Source: [Eubacterium] yurii subsp. margaretiae ATCC 43715
Lineage (GTDB): Bacteria > Bacillota > Clostridia > Peptostreptococcales > Filifactoraceae
Assembly (NCBI GenBank): GCA_000146855.1
Contig: GL405246.1
Coordinates: 1,344,327-1,408,326 of the forward strand
Direction of reading: 5' to 3'
Length of the DNA: 64,000 nt
Below, one piece after another: positions 27,672 to 37,539 of the stretch (the stretch's first letter is position 1; the number at the start of each line of letters is the position of its first letter). Below the pieces are notes generated by a model that was given only the letters and a program-made list of their open reading frames with translations, searched no databases and was not told the origin of the DNA. Position numbers and translations under genes: made by a program.

Positions 27672-30600
27672 TTATAATGAAAAATTAAAGGTAAGCTGAT
27701 TTGTATTTGACAAATTATCAATACAACCGCTGTTTGTCAATTCTTCAATTACAGTTTTCGATGCACCTGTCCTCTCTTTAAGGTCTTCAACGGATATAAA
27801 TTCACTTTCCTTTGCTTCTTGATATATCTTTTCTGCAACGACATCACCAAGCCCCGGTATTGCCAAAAATGGCGGTATAATGGTATTATTTTCAGAAAGT
27901 TTGAATTTCTTGGCATCAGAATTATACAAATCTACTTTTTCAAGTTTAATATTCCTTTTACTCATCTCAAAAGCTACTTCCAATACCGTAAGCAAGCCCT
28001 TTTCTTTTACTGACGCATCATTGCCTAAACTGTTTATCTCTCTTATCTTTTCCAATATAGCGTCTTGTCCCTTTGAAATAATGTTAACATCAAAATCAAA
28101 CACCTTAGTCGTAAAATATGTTGCATAGAATGCTTCAGGATAATGGATTTTATAATAAGCTATACGAAATGACAACATTACATAAGCTGCGGCATGTGCC
28201 TTTGGAAACATATACTCAATTTTCTTACAAGAGTCTATATACCACTGCGGCACCTTGTTTTCTTTCATATCATTTTCGTATTCTTCAGTTAGCCCCTTGC
28301 CTTTTCTGACATTTTCCATTATTTTAAATGAAGTCTTAGGATTTAAGCCTTTTAGTATGAGATAATTCATTATGTCGTCTCTCGTACATATCACTTCTTT
28401 GAGAGAAGCCACATTACCTCTTACCAAATCTTGCGCATTATTTACCCACACATTCGTTCCATGAGAAAGCCCAGAAATTCTTACAAGTTCTCCCAAAGTA
28501 CTCGGTTTTGTATCTATCAGCATCTGCCTTACAAATTTCGTACCAAACTCCGGTATACCAAGAGTACCTGTAAGACAGTCAATCTCATCCAGCTTGCATC
28601 CAAGAGAATCAGTATTTGCAAACAACCCCATGGTAAGCTTGTCATCCAAAGGAATCTTAGTCGCATCAGTTCCAGTAAATTCTTCAAGTTGTCTTATAAT
28701 AGACGGACCGTCATGTCCAAGAATGTCAAGTTTCAATATTCTTCCGCTTATTGAATGATAGTCGAAATGTGTAGTCAATGTTCCTGATTTCTTATCATTT
28801 GCAGGGTATTGTATAGGTGAAAAATCATATATATCTTTATAATCAGGCACTACCATTACTCCACCCGGATGTTGTCCTGTAGTTCTTTTTATCCCGGTAC
28901 ATTTCTTTTGAAGCACTTCAATTTGAGCAGAAGAAAATTTTTCACTTTTCAATTCTTCATATTTTTTTATAAATCCATAAGCTGTTTTTTCAGCTACCGT
29001 TCCTATAGTTCCAGCCCTATATACATAATCTTCTCCGAAAAGTTTCTGTGTGTACTTATGAGCATTAGGTTGATATTCTCCGGCAAAGTTAAGATCTATA
29101 TCCGGCTCCTTGTCCCCTTCAAAGCCCAAGAAAGTTTCAAACGGAATGTCAAAACCGTCTTTATGATATCTTTCTCCACAAACAGGACAGTCTTTATCAG
29201 GCATATCTGCTCCTGTAGGATATGAGCCGTCCAAGATAAATTCACTGCTCTTACATTTTGGACATATATAATGTGGTGGAAGGGCATTTACTTCTGTAAT
29301 ATCACTCATATAAGCTGCAAGTGAAGAACCTACAGAGCCCCTTGAACCAACAAGATACCCATCAGATAATGATTTGGTCACCAGTTTTTGTGCTATTATA
29401 TACATGACCGCATATCCGTTGTTTATTATTGAGTTTAACTCTTTCTCAAGCCTTTTCTCTACAATTTCAGGAAGATTGTCAGAGTAAATCCTCTTTGCCT
29501 TTTCATAGCACATATTTCTTAGTTCTTCATCAGAGCCCTCTATTACAGGCGGAAAAGTTCCATCAGGCACAGGAATTACTTTTTCTATCGTATTAGCTAT
29601 TGCATTTGTATTTTCTACAACTATTTTTCTTGCTACATCTTCTCCAAGGTAAGAAAACTCTTGGAGCATCTCATCAGTTGTCCTCAGATATAAGTCATTA
29701 TCAGGACTCTCATCTCTTTTTTTAATTGATGACTTGAGTATTTTTCTAAATAATTTTTCATCTTCATCCAGATAATGGGAATTCGAAGATGCAATGACTG
29801 TCTTTCCCATTTTCGTAGCAATTTGATATATAGTCTTGTTTATATTTTTAATTTCTTCAACATTTCTTACAGATTCATCATTAATCATTGAATTCATTGT
29901 AGTTACAGGGTTTATTTCTATATAGTCATAAAAATCTATAATGCTTTCAATTTCTTTTACAGGTTTATTTTTCAATATGGCTGAAAAAACATCACTTTCA
30001 TAGAAACCACTACCTACAAGCAGATTTTCTCTATGATTTTTTATCTCAGACTTAGGTATGGTAGGAGTACCTGAGTAGAGATATTTGGTATGTGCAAGTG
30101 AAACCAACTTATATAAATCTTTGACTCCGGCTTGATTTTTAGCAAGTATTACAGCATTTACAGGTCTTATCTTACTTGTGTCAATACTCTTAATTTTTTC
30201 ATTTATTTCATTAAAGTTTTCAATCTCCATAGCTTTTAACTTTGAAATAAAGTTCAAGAATATTTGTGCAGTTGCTGTAGCATCATCTACCGCCCTATGG
30301 TGATTTTCAAGAGAAACATTCAACTCCTTAGCTATGGTATTAAGTTTGTGATTTTTTAGATCCGGCATTAGAAGTCTTGACAATATTACAGTATCAATAG
30401 CATCAAAGTCATAAGGCAGATTATTTTCACTCGCCTTTTCTCTGACAAAACCTGTATCAAAGTCTGAATTATGAGCAACTAAGATGCTGTCCTTACAAAA
30501 ATCCAAAAACTTTGGTAAAACTTCAGATATTGTTGGCTTATCAATCACCATTTCATTTGTTATACCTGTTAATTTTTGTATTTTTTCAGGTATTGGTCTT

Positions 30601-31868
30601 TCAGGATTTATTAGTTGTGAAAACTCCTCCACTATTTCTCCATTTTCGACCTTTATAGCCCCTATTTCTGTAATAGCGTCATTTCTATTGGAAAATCCTG
30701 TTGTTTCAAGGTCAAAAACTATATATTTACCATCAAATTTCGCAGTTTTTCTTACTTTTATATGCTCCTGAGTATCTTCCACAACATAAAACTCACATCC
30801 GTATATTGGCTTTATTCCTTGTTTTTCTGCCACTTCCATCACATCAGGAAAAGCCTGTACAACAGCATGATCCGTTATTGCCACTGCAGAATGTTCATAA
30901 CTTTTAATCCTGCTCATTAGTTCCTTGACGCTTGTAAGACCGTCCATTTGTGACATATTAGTGTGAACGTGTAGTTCGACCATCTTTTCTTGAGCAATGT
31001 CTTTTTTGGCAATTTTAACTACTTCCTGAATTTTCTTCGCCATTATCACTAACTCATGCTTATAGCTGTCATGCTCTGCATTTCCACTTATCTTCACATA
31101 CTGTCCGTTTGATAATACTACATCGTTTTGATTTAAGAATTTCTTGCAGTAGATGGCTCCACTGTCGTCACTTAATACAAACTCCATTAATTTCTTGTCA
31201 TTTTTTACATCTTTTGTCGAACAAGAATATACCTGACCTGAGACTATAACATTTTCCATTTCTCCATTTATATTGGATATTTTTTCAGCATCACCCTTAA
31301 TTTCAACCTTTCTTACTTGAGTCGTATTTTTCTTAGGTTTTTCCTCTATCTTTGGTTTAAGTGCATCATTTAATATATCTGAATTTTCACTTTTTTGATT
31401 TTTAATATATTCTTCCAAATCAACATTATCTTCTTTTAAAATTATTTCGCATTTTATATCTAAAGATAGTTCTGACTTAATTGACTCTTCTATTATCTGC
31501 TTGGCATTTTTGCTTATCAGCATATTGTATACTGGCGATTTTGTAATGATAATTTCATATCTGTCATCAATGTAGTCAATCTTAAGGCTTCCGTTTAATT
31601 CTTTTGTTGAAGGGAATATTCTGTTTATCTTTACTCTCAATATATTGGAGTAGGTCATAAGTTTTTCTTTTTCTTCTTGAGAAATTACATATTGTGGTAT
31701 TATTTCTACATCATCTGTTTCAAATTTCTCACTTATAGTCCTGACTTTCTCATCCAAAATTTCCTGTTTTATGAACTCTTTTGACGTCAAATATATACGA
31801 ATTTTTTTTGATTTCTTATAGTATTTTATACTTTCTACTTTTATATATTCAGGAAAAAAAGCTTCCAT
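27672..31868 (-). CDS. polC: DNA polymerase III alpha subunit, PolC type
   Basis: 1398 residues, close to the usual PolC size. Domains in order: N-terminal domain (1-180), OB fold (about 190-285), PHP domain beginning LHVHTNMS at about 299 and resuming after the exonuclease, DEDDh 3'-5' exonuclease inserted in PHP (FDLETTGFSN at about 385), a zinc site (CPKC ... CPVC), the polymerase core with catalytic PDIDLNF, and C-terminal helix-hairpin-helix elements. PolC is the essential replicative polymerase of low-GC Gram-positives. It lies 10 bp after the CbiE-like gene and appears to be the last gene of that run. Confidence 0.97.
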   Translation of the reverse strand: MEAFFPEYIKVESIKYYKKSKKIRIYLTSKEFIKQEILDEKVRTISEKFETDDVEIIPQYVISQEEKEKLMTYSNILRVKINRIFPSTKELNGSLKIDYIDDRYEIIITKSPVYNMLISKNAKQIIEESIKSELSLDIKCEIILKEDNVDLEEYIKNQKSENSDILNDALKPKIEEKPKKNTTQVRKVEIKGDAEKISNINGEMENVIVSGQVYSCSTKDVKNDKKLMEFVLSDDSGAIYCKKFLNQNDVVLSNGQYVKISGNAEHDSYKHELVIMAKKIQEVVKIAKKDIAQEKMVELHVHTNMSQMDGLTSVKELMSRIKSYEHSAVAITDHAVVQAFPDVMEVAEKQGIKPIYGCEFYVVEDTQEHIKVRKTAKFDGKYIVFDLETTGFSNRNDAITEIGAIKVENGEIVEEFSQLINPERPIPEKIQKLTGITNEMVIDKPTISEVLPKFLDFCKDSILVAHNSDFDTGFVREKASENNLPYDFDAIDTVILSRLLMPDLKNHKLNTIAKELNVSLENHHRAVDDATATAQIFLNFISKLKAMEIENFNEINEKIKSIDTSKIRPVNAVILAKNQAGVKDLYKLVSLAHTKYLYSGTPTIPKSEIKNHRENLLVGSGFYESDVFSAILKNKPVKEIESIIDFYDYIEINPVTTMNSMINDESVRNVEEIKNINKTIYQIATKMGKTVIASSNSHYLDEDEKLFRKILKSSIKKRDESPDNDLYLRTTDEMLQEFSYLGEDVARKIVVENTNAIANTIEKVIPVPDGTFPPVIEGSDEELRNMCYEKAKRIYSDNLPEIVEKRLEKELNSIINNGYAVMYIIAQKLVTKSLSDGYLVGSRGSVGSSLAAYMSDITEVNALPPHYICPKCKSSEFILDGSYPTGADMPDKDCPVCGERYHKDGFDIPFETFLGFEGDKEPDIDLNFAGEYQPNAHKYTQKLFGEDYVYRAGTIGTVAEKTAYGFIKKYEELKSEKFSSAQIEVLQKKCTGIKRTTGQHPGGVMVVPDYKDIYDFSPIQYPANDKKSGTLTTHFDYHSISGRILKLDILGHDGPSIIRQLEEFTGTDATKIPLDDKLTMGLFANTDSLGCKLDEIDCLTGTLGIPEFGTKFVRQMLIDTKPSTLGELVRISGLSHGTNVWVNNAQDLVRGNVASLKEVICTRDDIMNYLILKGLNPKTSFKIMENVRKGKGLTEEYENDMKENKVPQWYIDSCKKIEYMFPKAHAAAYVMLSFRIAYYKIHYPEAFYATYFTTKVFDFDVNIISKGQDAILEKIREINSLGNDASVKEKGLLTVLEVAFEMSKRNIKLEKVDLYNSDAKKFKLSENNTIIPPFLAIPGLGDVVAEKIYQEAKESEFISVEDLKERTGASKTVIEELTNSGCIDNLSNTNQLTFNFSL

Positions 31869-31878
31869 TTATATACTC

Positions 31879-32496
31879 CTATTCATTGATAACTATCAAT
31901 ATATACATTTCAAACTTATCATCTACTTTTATCTCATCAGCCCTTAATCTTATTATCTTCTCTTTAGGATAGGATAGATTTTCACCTATTATAAACTGTG
32001 GATTAAGCTTATTTTTTAAGTAAATTTGTGCTATGTCATACAATCTCGTCTTATTATCTGTGAAAAATGCTGTTTTTTTCGACTTTAATATCATCTCTTC
32101 ATCAAGTTTTCTTCCATGAAAGGATGTAATATACAAGTCATTCATGGTTATTTTTAACTTTGAAAACAGATACTCCACACTGCTTATTCCGGAGATAATT
32201 TGTATATCTTCAAATGGTCTCATATTTTTAATAATAAAATCTGCAATACCGTAAAGACTTGGATTTCCAGATGCTAATACTGAAATTGTCCTATCTGTAT
32301 TTTCTTTTAGAATTTTAATTATATCCGTTATCTTTTCATATTTTACTATATTGGCATTCTGATTATACTTTTTTGCAAGCTCCACTTGTCTTTTACTTCC
32401 AACGATTATCTCGCTATCCCTGATTATTTGCACTGCTCTTAGAGTAATGTCACTGTAATCACCAAAGCCTGTACCTATGCCTACTATATAAATCAT
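31879..32496 (-). CDS. cbiE: CbiE-like cobalt-precorrin methyltransferase (tetrapyrrole methylase)
   Basis: About 205 residues, tetrapyrrole methylase fold: MIYIVGIGTGFGDYSDITLRA at the N-terminus, VLASGNPSLYGIADFI (SAM loop, about residue 75) and ISGISSVEYLFSKL. This pattern matches CbiE, the C5-methylating subunit acting late in anaerobic corrin synthesis. There is no CbiT half or neighbour, and no other corrin gene adjoins. Start choice: the frame opens upstream at 32532, but AAAAGGA lies 5 nt before the ATG at 32496, and that start gives the family N-terminus. A terminator-like hairpin abuts this ribosome-binding site. It may serve another methylation role; CbiE is the best match. Confidence 0.82.
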   Translation of the reverse strand: MIYIVGIGTGFGDYSDITLRAVQIIRDSEIIVGSKRQVELAKKYNQNANIVKYEKITDIIKILKENTDRTISVLASGNPSLYGIADFIIKNMRPFEDIQIISGISSVEYLFSKLKITMNDLYITSFHGRKLDEEMILKSKKTAFFTDNKTRLYDIAQIYLKNKLNPQFIIGENLSYPKEKIIRLRADEIKVDDKFEMYILIVINE

Positions 32497-32508
32497 ACTC
32501 GTCCTTTT

Positions 32509-32552
32509 AAAAACGGATGAGGACATAATCACTTATTCACGTCCAACATCCG
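32509..32552 (-). terminator. Terminator-like hairpin abutting the cbiE ribosome-binding site
   Basis: CGGATG (32514-32519) pairs with CATCCG (32547-32552), and GGAC/GTCC extends the stem inward with a small bulge. On the minus strand TTTTT follows directly (32513-32509), and the next bases are the AAAAGGA of the cbiE-like gene. It may end the hpt-methyltransferase transcript or act as an attenuator for cbiE-polC. Confidence 0.72.
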
Positions 32553-32558
32553 CATCTT

Positions 32559-33308
32559 TTATTTTTTCATCAAAAAGAATATTCTCTCACTTTTCTTATC
32601 ATCATTATTAGATATTATATATTCTGTTTTTATATTTTGGAATCCCACTTTCTTAAGAACTTCTATAAGCTCATCTTCATCATACGCTCTTTGAGAGTGT
32701 TCCTCCTGATAGCGCTCATACAATCCATCTTGATTTTGCTTAAATATATCTATATACATATCTATTATTTTCTCATCTTCATCGTATGAGTTTTGCCATA
32801 TCATACAATAGTCTTTATCTTCTTCAAAATACACATTATCAGAAAGTATATGTTCAATTTTGTATTTTGAACTTATGTCAAAAAGCAAGATACCGTCTTT
32901 TCTCAAGTGCTCATAACAAAAAGAAAAGAGATTTTCAAGGTCTAAAACATCTGTAATATAGTTAATTAAATCATTTACAGCCAATATCATATCTATTTCA
33001 TATATGTCAAAATCAAAATCACAGACATCTTGTTGCATAAATATTACTTTATCAGAAAAATCGACCAGTTTTTCCTTTGCAATGCTTAGCATTTCACCGC
33101 TTATATCGACTCCCACAACTTCATATCCATATTCTAAGAGTCTTTGAGTTATATTCCCGGTACCGCAACCCAATTCCAATATATTTTTTATATCCTCTTT
33201 ATCACTTCCAAGCAAATCCTGTATCTTTCCAAACCATTTGTCATAGTCAATGCCAGACAGCTCCATAGATTTGTCATAAATCTCGCTTAGATATTGATAT
33301 TGCTCCAT
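32559..33308 (-). CDS. Class I SAM-dependent methyltransferase (YqeM-like)
   Basis: 249 residues with a Rossmann-like methyltransferase fold. Motif I is ILELGCGTGNITQRLLEYGYEVVGVDIS (about residues 43-70), then QQDVCDFDF and ILAVNDLINYI. The order and length resemble B. subtilis YqeM and related small-molecule or protein methyltransferases, but the substrate is unknown. It lies 10 bp downstream of hpt and is separated from the cbiE-like gene by a terminator-like hairpin. It is not a CbiT by sequence. Confidence 0.85.
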   Translation of the reverse strand: MEQYQYLSEIYDKSMELSGIDYDKWFGKIQDLLGSDKEDIKNILELGCGTGNITQRLLEYGYEVVGVDISGEMLSIAKEKLVDFSDKVIFMQQDVCDFDFDIYEIDMILAVNDLINYITDVLDLENLFSFCYEHLRKDGILLFDISSKYKIEHILSDNVYFEEDKDYCMIWQNSYDEDEKIIDMYIDIFKQNQDGLYERYQEEHSQRAYDEDELIEVLKKVGFQNIKTEYIISNNDDKKSERIFFLMKK

Positions 33309-33318
33309 AAATTATCCT

Positions 33319-33858
33319 CTATCTATCTTCATTTAATACACAAAATACATAAGGAATATTCCTATATATGTCTTCATAATCCAAGCCGTACCCTACAAGA
33401 AATTTATCCGCTATTTCCATCCCTACATAGTCAGCCGATAATTCGACTTTTCTACCCGCCTGCTTATTAAATAATACACAGCTTTTTATAGAATTAGGAT
33501 TTTTCTTGCTCAAATGCTTAATCAAATAATCCATAGTAATAGCTGTATCAAGCACATCGTCAACTATCAAAACATCGTAGCCCTCAAGTGAATAGTCTAT
33601 ATCTTTTAATATTTTTACTTCTCCAAGATTTACCTTTCCATCTCCATAGCTTGATGTCATCATAAAGTCTATCTTTGTAGGAATTTTTATATTTTTCGTA
33701 AGATCTGAAGTGAAGAACATTGCTCCCTTAAGTATTGATATTACAAGCAACTTTTTGTTTTCATAATCTTTTGTAATTTTTTCTCCTAATCTTAAAGCTA
33801 TTTTTGCAAGTTCCGCTTCATCGCAAAGTATTTCCCACTTTTTAGTTCTTATATCCAT
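33319..33858 (-). CDS. hpt: Hypoxanthine phosphoribosyltransferase
   Basis: About 179 residues, purine salvage enzyme making IMP or GMP from hypoxanthine or guanine and PRPP. It shows LLVISILKGAMFFTSDL, MMTSSYGDG, the PRPP-binding loop VLIVDDVLDTAITMDYL and the C-terminal VGYGLDYEDIYRNIPYV. Start choice: two ATGs lie upstream in frame (33903 and 33870), but GGAGAAAG sits 6 nt before the ATG at 33858, giving MDIRTKK. In many Firmicutes hpt neighbours tilS and ftsH; here it heads a run with a methyltransferase, a CbiE-like gene and polC. A second salvage enzyme, xpt, lies near 45.3 kb. Confidence 0.93.
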   Translation of the reverse strand: MDIRTKKWEILCDEAELAKIALRLGEKITKDYENKKLLVISILKGAMFFTSDLTKNIKIPTKIDFMMTSSYGDGKVNLGEVKILKDIDYSLEGYDVLIVDDVLDTAITMDYLIKHLSKKNPNSIKSCVLFNKQAGRKVELSADYVGMEIADKFLVGYGLDYEDIYRNIPYVFCVLNEDR

Positions 33859-33986
33859 ATCTTTCTCCATTATTATTCTTTGATATTTTATATAAATTAT
33901 CATAAAGCTAAAATTTATAGTAATACTAATTTTTATAATTTTAAAATGCTATTATAACAATAAGTTATTACTAAAATTTTATTTTT

Positions 33987-35900
33987 CTAAAAAATATTTT
34001 TCTTATATTTACTATATAAATCTGTGAGGTCACCAACTTTTTGAGACATAATCTTTTGCAAGTTTGACGCCTCTTCATACCTCTCTTCATCAATAGCTAA
34101 ATCAATTTGAGAAAAAAGTGATTTTGTTTCAACAGTATCTTTCATCAGTTCCCATTTAATATTTTCTATCCTAGTCCAATTTACTATGTCCAAATCTGAT
34201 ATGCTTTGATGATCATGAAGTCTAACAAATTCTCTTACCTTATCCCTGTTTGACTCCACTATCCTACCCTTAAGTTCTTTAGCCCAAAATTCAAGAGTTG
34301 AAGTCTTGTATGAAAGTATAATTTCCTCTGTAAAGACATCATCTTTTTTCAATATTTCTACCTTGTCTTTATATTTGTCAAATGCGATAATATTTTCATA
34401 TACTGTTGCAGGCGGAGTTGAAAAGAAACTATTTCTTTCTTCTTGTGTAAACTCTTCAAAGACATTTTTTTCAGTCCTGTATACTCTCTCTTTTTCCAAA
34501 TATACTGCATCTTCATTCGCATCTTTAGACATTTCGTTTTGTATAAAGTCTATGTCATATTTTCCACAGTAAGCATTTATACCGTCCATCATACTTTGAT
34601 ATGTTGCTGAGATTACAAGATAGAGGTTTGAATTTGGGTTTGTCGCCCTTAGCTCAAATCTCGTCTGCTTGTCATTGTCATTATCCTTTATTAGTCCCAC
34701 TAATATTGATCGATTTCTTGACGGTATAGTTGGTGATTTTCCAAGAGATGTCACTATACAAATAGGAGCCTCAAATCCAGGTTTAAGTCTGTTAAATCCA
34801 TCAGTAGTTGCTGTAACAAAAGGATTTATTACCTCGTAGTTTTTGAGTATTCCCGCCAATGAACCAAAGCCAACACTGCTCATATAGTATTTTTCTTTGT
34901 CCACATGATTGAATATATTTACAATCTTTCCACTGCTTAGTCTTGCCATCATGCCTATATGAGTATGTTCTCCGCTCCCAGCCACCTTATCTACAGGTTT
35001 TGCGTCAAATGTCACTTCCAAACCGTAACTATTGAAGATATCCATGACAAGATTTTTAACTATATATAAGTTATCAGCTGTTGTGATAGGATCTGAATAC
35101 TTCCAATCTATCTCTAGTTGCTCCATTATATGCACATGGTCTCCATTTTCTGTAAGTTTTGAGTGTACTCCTCCTACTTCCTTATGTCCCATTTCAGGCG
35201 CTAAGCCATACTTTTCCATAAGCAATAGACAGTACTCCATAGCTGTCCTGACATTACCCTCTGTTCTTTTCCAATATTGCTCTTTTAGAACCTGAGAAGT
35301 AGATAACTCCTCTATGTCCCTTATTTCCTCAGGGGTTTTCACCCAAAATTCCAATTCTGTAGCAGATGACAGCAAAACTTCTTCTATATTTTCATCAGCT
35401 ATTCCAATCTCTTCTCTCACGCTCTTATTGTTGTTAAGTACATCTTTCATATGATTTTTTATACTATCAACCGCTCTTCTTAGCACACCTCTTGAGCAGA
35501 CTATCTTGTCATTGTGCATGAGAAATGACGGCATTCTTAGAGTACCAACAGGCTTTTGAGTATTTTCATCCAAGTGATAGAAATTATAATCTACATGCCA
35601 ATCACAGTCCATATCCGGAATTATAGTCACCTTAGCATCGTTGAGAGAAGCTATTTTTCTAAGCTCCACACTTGAGCCGTCTGTTTGAACACCATTTTTC
35701 AAAAAATTTTCTATATCATCTATTATTATGCTTACTGGTATCTTAGCGTCTGTTGCATTTCCACGCAAATCATAGCCTGCAAGAGAAACAAATTTTATCT
35801 CATCATGATTTTCAAAAATATACATCAATTTTTCAATACTGTGTTCATCTTTTTTTAAAGTATATAACAAATTATTGTTTTTTAATAGATTAATATCCAT
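33987..35900 (-). CDS. glnA: Glutamine synthetase, large clostridial form
   Basis: 637 residues, much longer than the 440-residue GlnA of Bacillus, with about 150 extra residues after the catalytic domain that look helical and charged. The N-terminal beta-grasp segment has GVQTDGSSVELR, and the core has ELEFWVKTPEE (metal Glu), MGHKEVGGVHSKLTENGDHVHIMEQLE, the AGSGEHTHIGM His loop and PSRNRSILVGL. It condenses glutamate and ammonia using ATP. Encoded 10 bp downstream of ynbB. In B. subtilis ynbB also precedes the glnR-glnA operon; no glnR is present here. Confidence 0.9.
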   Translation of the reverse strand: MDINLLKNNNLLYTLKKDEHSIEKLMYIFENHDEIKFVSLAGYDLRGNATDAKIPVSIIIDDIENFLKNGVQTDGSSVELRKIASLNDAKVTIIPDMDCDWHVDYNFYHLDENTQKPVGTLRMPSFLMHNDKIVCSRGVLRRAVDSIKNHMKDVLNNNKSVREEIGIADENIEEVLLSSATELEFWVKTPEEIRDIEELSTSQVLKEQYWKRTEGNVRTAMEYCLLLMEKYGLAPEMGHKEVGGVHSKLTENGDHVHIMEQLEIDWKYSDPITTADNLYIVKNLVMDIFNSYGLEVTFDAKPVDKVAGSGEHTHIGMMARLSSGKIVNIFNHVDKEKYYMSSVGFGSLAGILKNYEVINPFVTATTDGFNRLKPGFEAPICIVTSLGKSPTIPSRNRSILVGLIKDNDNDKQTRFELRATNPNSNLYLVISATYQSMMDGINAYCGKYDIDFIQNEMSKDANEDAVYLEKERVYRTEKNVFEEFTQEERNSFFSTPPATVYENIIAFDKYKDKVEILKKDDVFTEEIILSYKTSTLEFWAKELKGRIVESNRDKVREFVRLHDHQSISDLDIVNWTRIENIKWELMKDTVETKSLFSQIDLAIDEERYEEASNLQKIMSQKVGDLTDLYSKYKKNIF

Positions 35901-35910
35901 AAATATCTCC

Positions 35911-37197
35911 CTATATATTTTTAACGGCTTTATATGCCATCATAGCACCAATCTTTGAATGTTCATAAGTAAGTCCGCCTTGAAAATATACCGTATAAGG
36001 CTCTCTTATTGGCGAATCAGCACTAAGCTCTATGGATGAACCTTGAACAAAAGCTCCAGCTGCCATTATGACCTTACAGTTATATCCCGGCATATCCCAC
36101 GGCTCCGGAGTTACATAAGAATCTACAGGTGCAGACTTTTGGATTGCTTTGCAAAATTCTATAACTTCTTTTTCTGTTTCAAAAACTACCGACTGAATTA
36201 TATCACTTCTCTCGTCACTTGATTTAGGAAACACATTGTAGCCGTCGTTTTCAAAAAGCTTTGCAGTCAAAACTGCTCCTTTTATTGCTCCATTTACTAC
36301 ACTTGGCGCCATAAATAGCCCCTGAAGTGTAATCCTATTTGTATTAAATGTAAGTCCGCATTCTTTGCCTATACTGTTAGATGTCAGTCTTTTGGCGCAT
36401 CTCTCGACAAGTGCTTGCTTTCCAACTATATATCCACCTGTTATTGCCAAGCCCCCACCAGGATTTTTAATCAATGAGCCTGCCATTATATCTACTCCAA
36501 CATCAGTAGGCTCCAAATAATCTAAGAATTCACCATAACAATTGTCAACCATTACTGTGATATCTTGCCTTACAGGTCTGATTTCTTCAACTATTTTTTT
36601 TATGTCATTTACAGTTATAGACCTTCTTGTTGAATACCCTTTTGAACGCTGGATATATACCATTTTAATACTTTTATCTGCTACAAGTTCTTCCTTTATT
36701 TTGTCAATGTCGAAGTCTCCGTTATTAATCAAGTCAACTTGCTTGTATTTTATACCATATTCTTTCAATGACATCTCTTCATCGACTATGCCTATTACAT
36801 TGTCAAGAGTATCATAAGGCTTGCCTGTTATTGCAAGCATAGTATCTCCCGGCATCAACAGTGCGTTGAGACAAATGGACAGTGCATGTGTGCCGTTTGC
36901 AATTGAAGGTCTTACAAGAGCATCCTCAGCATTGAAGACATTAGCAAATATCTCTTCCACCTTTTCTCTGCCTATGTCATTATATCCATAGCCTGTAGTT
37001 GAAGAAAAATGTATGTCACTTAACCTTGCCTTTTGCATTGCTCTTAATACTTTAAGTTGATTGAACTCTTTTATTTTATCATACTTTTCATACTCAGGTT
37101 TTAACCCATCTTCCACCTTTTTCATATATGTAAAATCTTCCTCATCTATATTAAAGAAACTATACATATCTAAAAAAGCCTCTTTTAACTCAAACAT
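35911..37197 (-). CDS. ynbB: YnbB-like PLP-dependent lyase (aluminium-resistance/methionine gamma-lyase family)
   Basis: 428 residues of the fold-type I PLP family annotated as methionine gamma-lyase-like or aluminium resistance protein. It carries STTGYGYNDIGREKVEEIFA near residue 62, YIQRSKGYSTRRS, VDNCYGEF (PLP-interacting Asp) and the Schiff-base Lys in GSLIKNPGGGLA. The reaction is not established for this family. It lies 10 bp upstream of glnA, a neighbourhood known from Bacillus, which hints at a nitrogen- or amino-acid-related role. Confidence 0.87.
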   Translation of the reverse strand: MFELKEAFLDMYSFFNIDEEDFTYMKKVEDGLKPEYEKYDKIKEFNQLKVLRAMQKARLSDIHFSSTTGYGYNDIGREKVEEIFANVFNAEDALVRPSIANGTHALSICLNALLMPGDTMLAITGKPYDTLDNVIGIVDEEMSLKEYGIKYKQVDLINNGDFDIDKIKEELVADKSIKMVYIQRSKGYSTRRSITVNDIKKIVEEIRPVRQDITVMVDNCYGEFLDYLEPTDVGVDIMAGSLIKNPGGGLAITGGYIVGKQALVERCAKRLTSNSIGKECGLTFNTNRITLQGLFMAPSVVNGAIKGAVLTAKLFENDGYNVFPKSSDERSDIIQSVVFETEKEVIEFCKAIQKSAPVDSYVTPEPWDMPGYNCKVIMAAGAFVQGSSIELSADSPIREPYTVYFQGGLTYEHSKIGAMMAYKAVKNI

Positions 37198-37539
37198 ATA
37201 TCTCCTAATACTATTTCAAATCTTTAAATTAATGATTTTTATTATACACTTTATAGTTAAATATTACAATATAAAAGAAAAGTTTATTAGTATAATTTTG
37301 TATATTTAAATCTATACGAATAAAGACAGACTGTAATACAATCTGCCTTTTTACTTCATGTCGATTTTTATTCTTAGTTATTGTTTATTTTAGTTATATT
37401 TATATATTATTATCCTATTATATATCAATAAACTATGATTTCACTAATTTAATTTTTTCTTCCCTTATATTTTCTCAAAGCAAATGCTGTTTTTAGATAC
37501 ATCAGTTGTACAAAAAATATTGAAGAATATAATATCTTT
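37198..37539. other. 342-bp spacer with a hairpin downstream of htrA
   Basis: An imperfect 13-bp stem (37322-37352; AAAG.CAGA.TGT against ACA.TCTG.CTTT) with a 4-nt loop is the only structure. It could end the htrA transcript on the minus strand, although it is nearly 190 bp past the stop. The rest is AT-rich with no ORF. The ynbB promoter must lie here but is not obvious. Confidence 0.45.

Noticed and set aside
28431..29225. Several 80-120-codon frames on the plus strand inside polC
   Set aside because: They lie wholly within the conserved polC reading frame, lack ribosome-binding sites and resemble no protein family.
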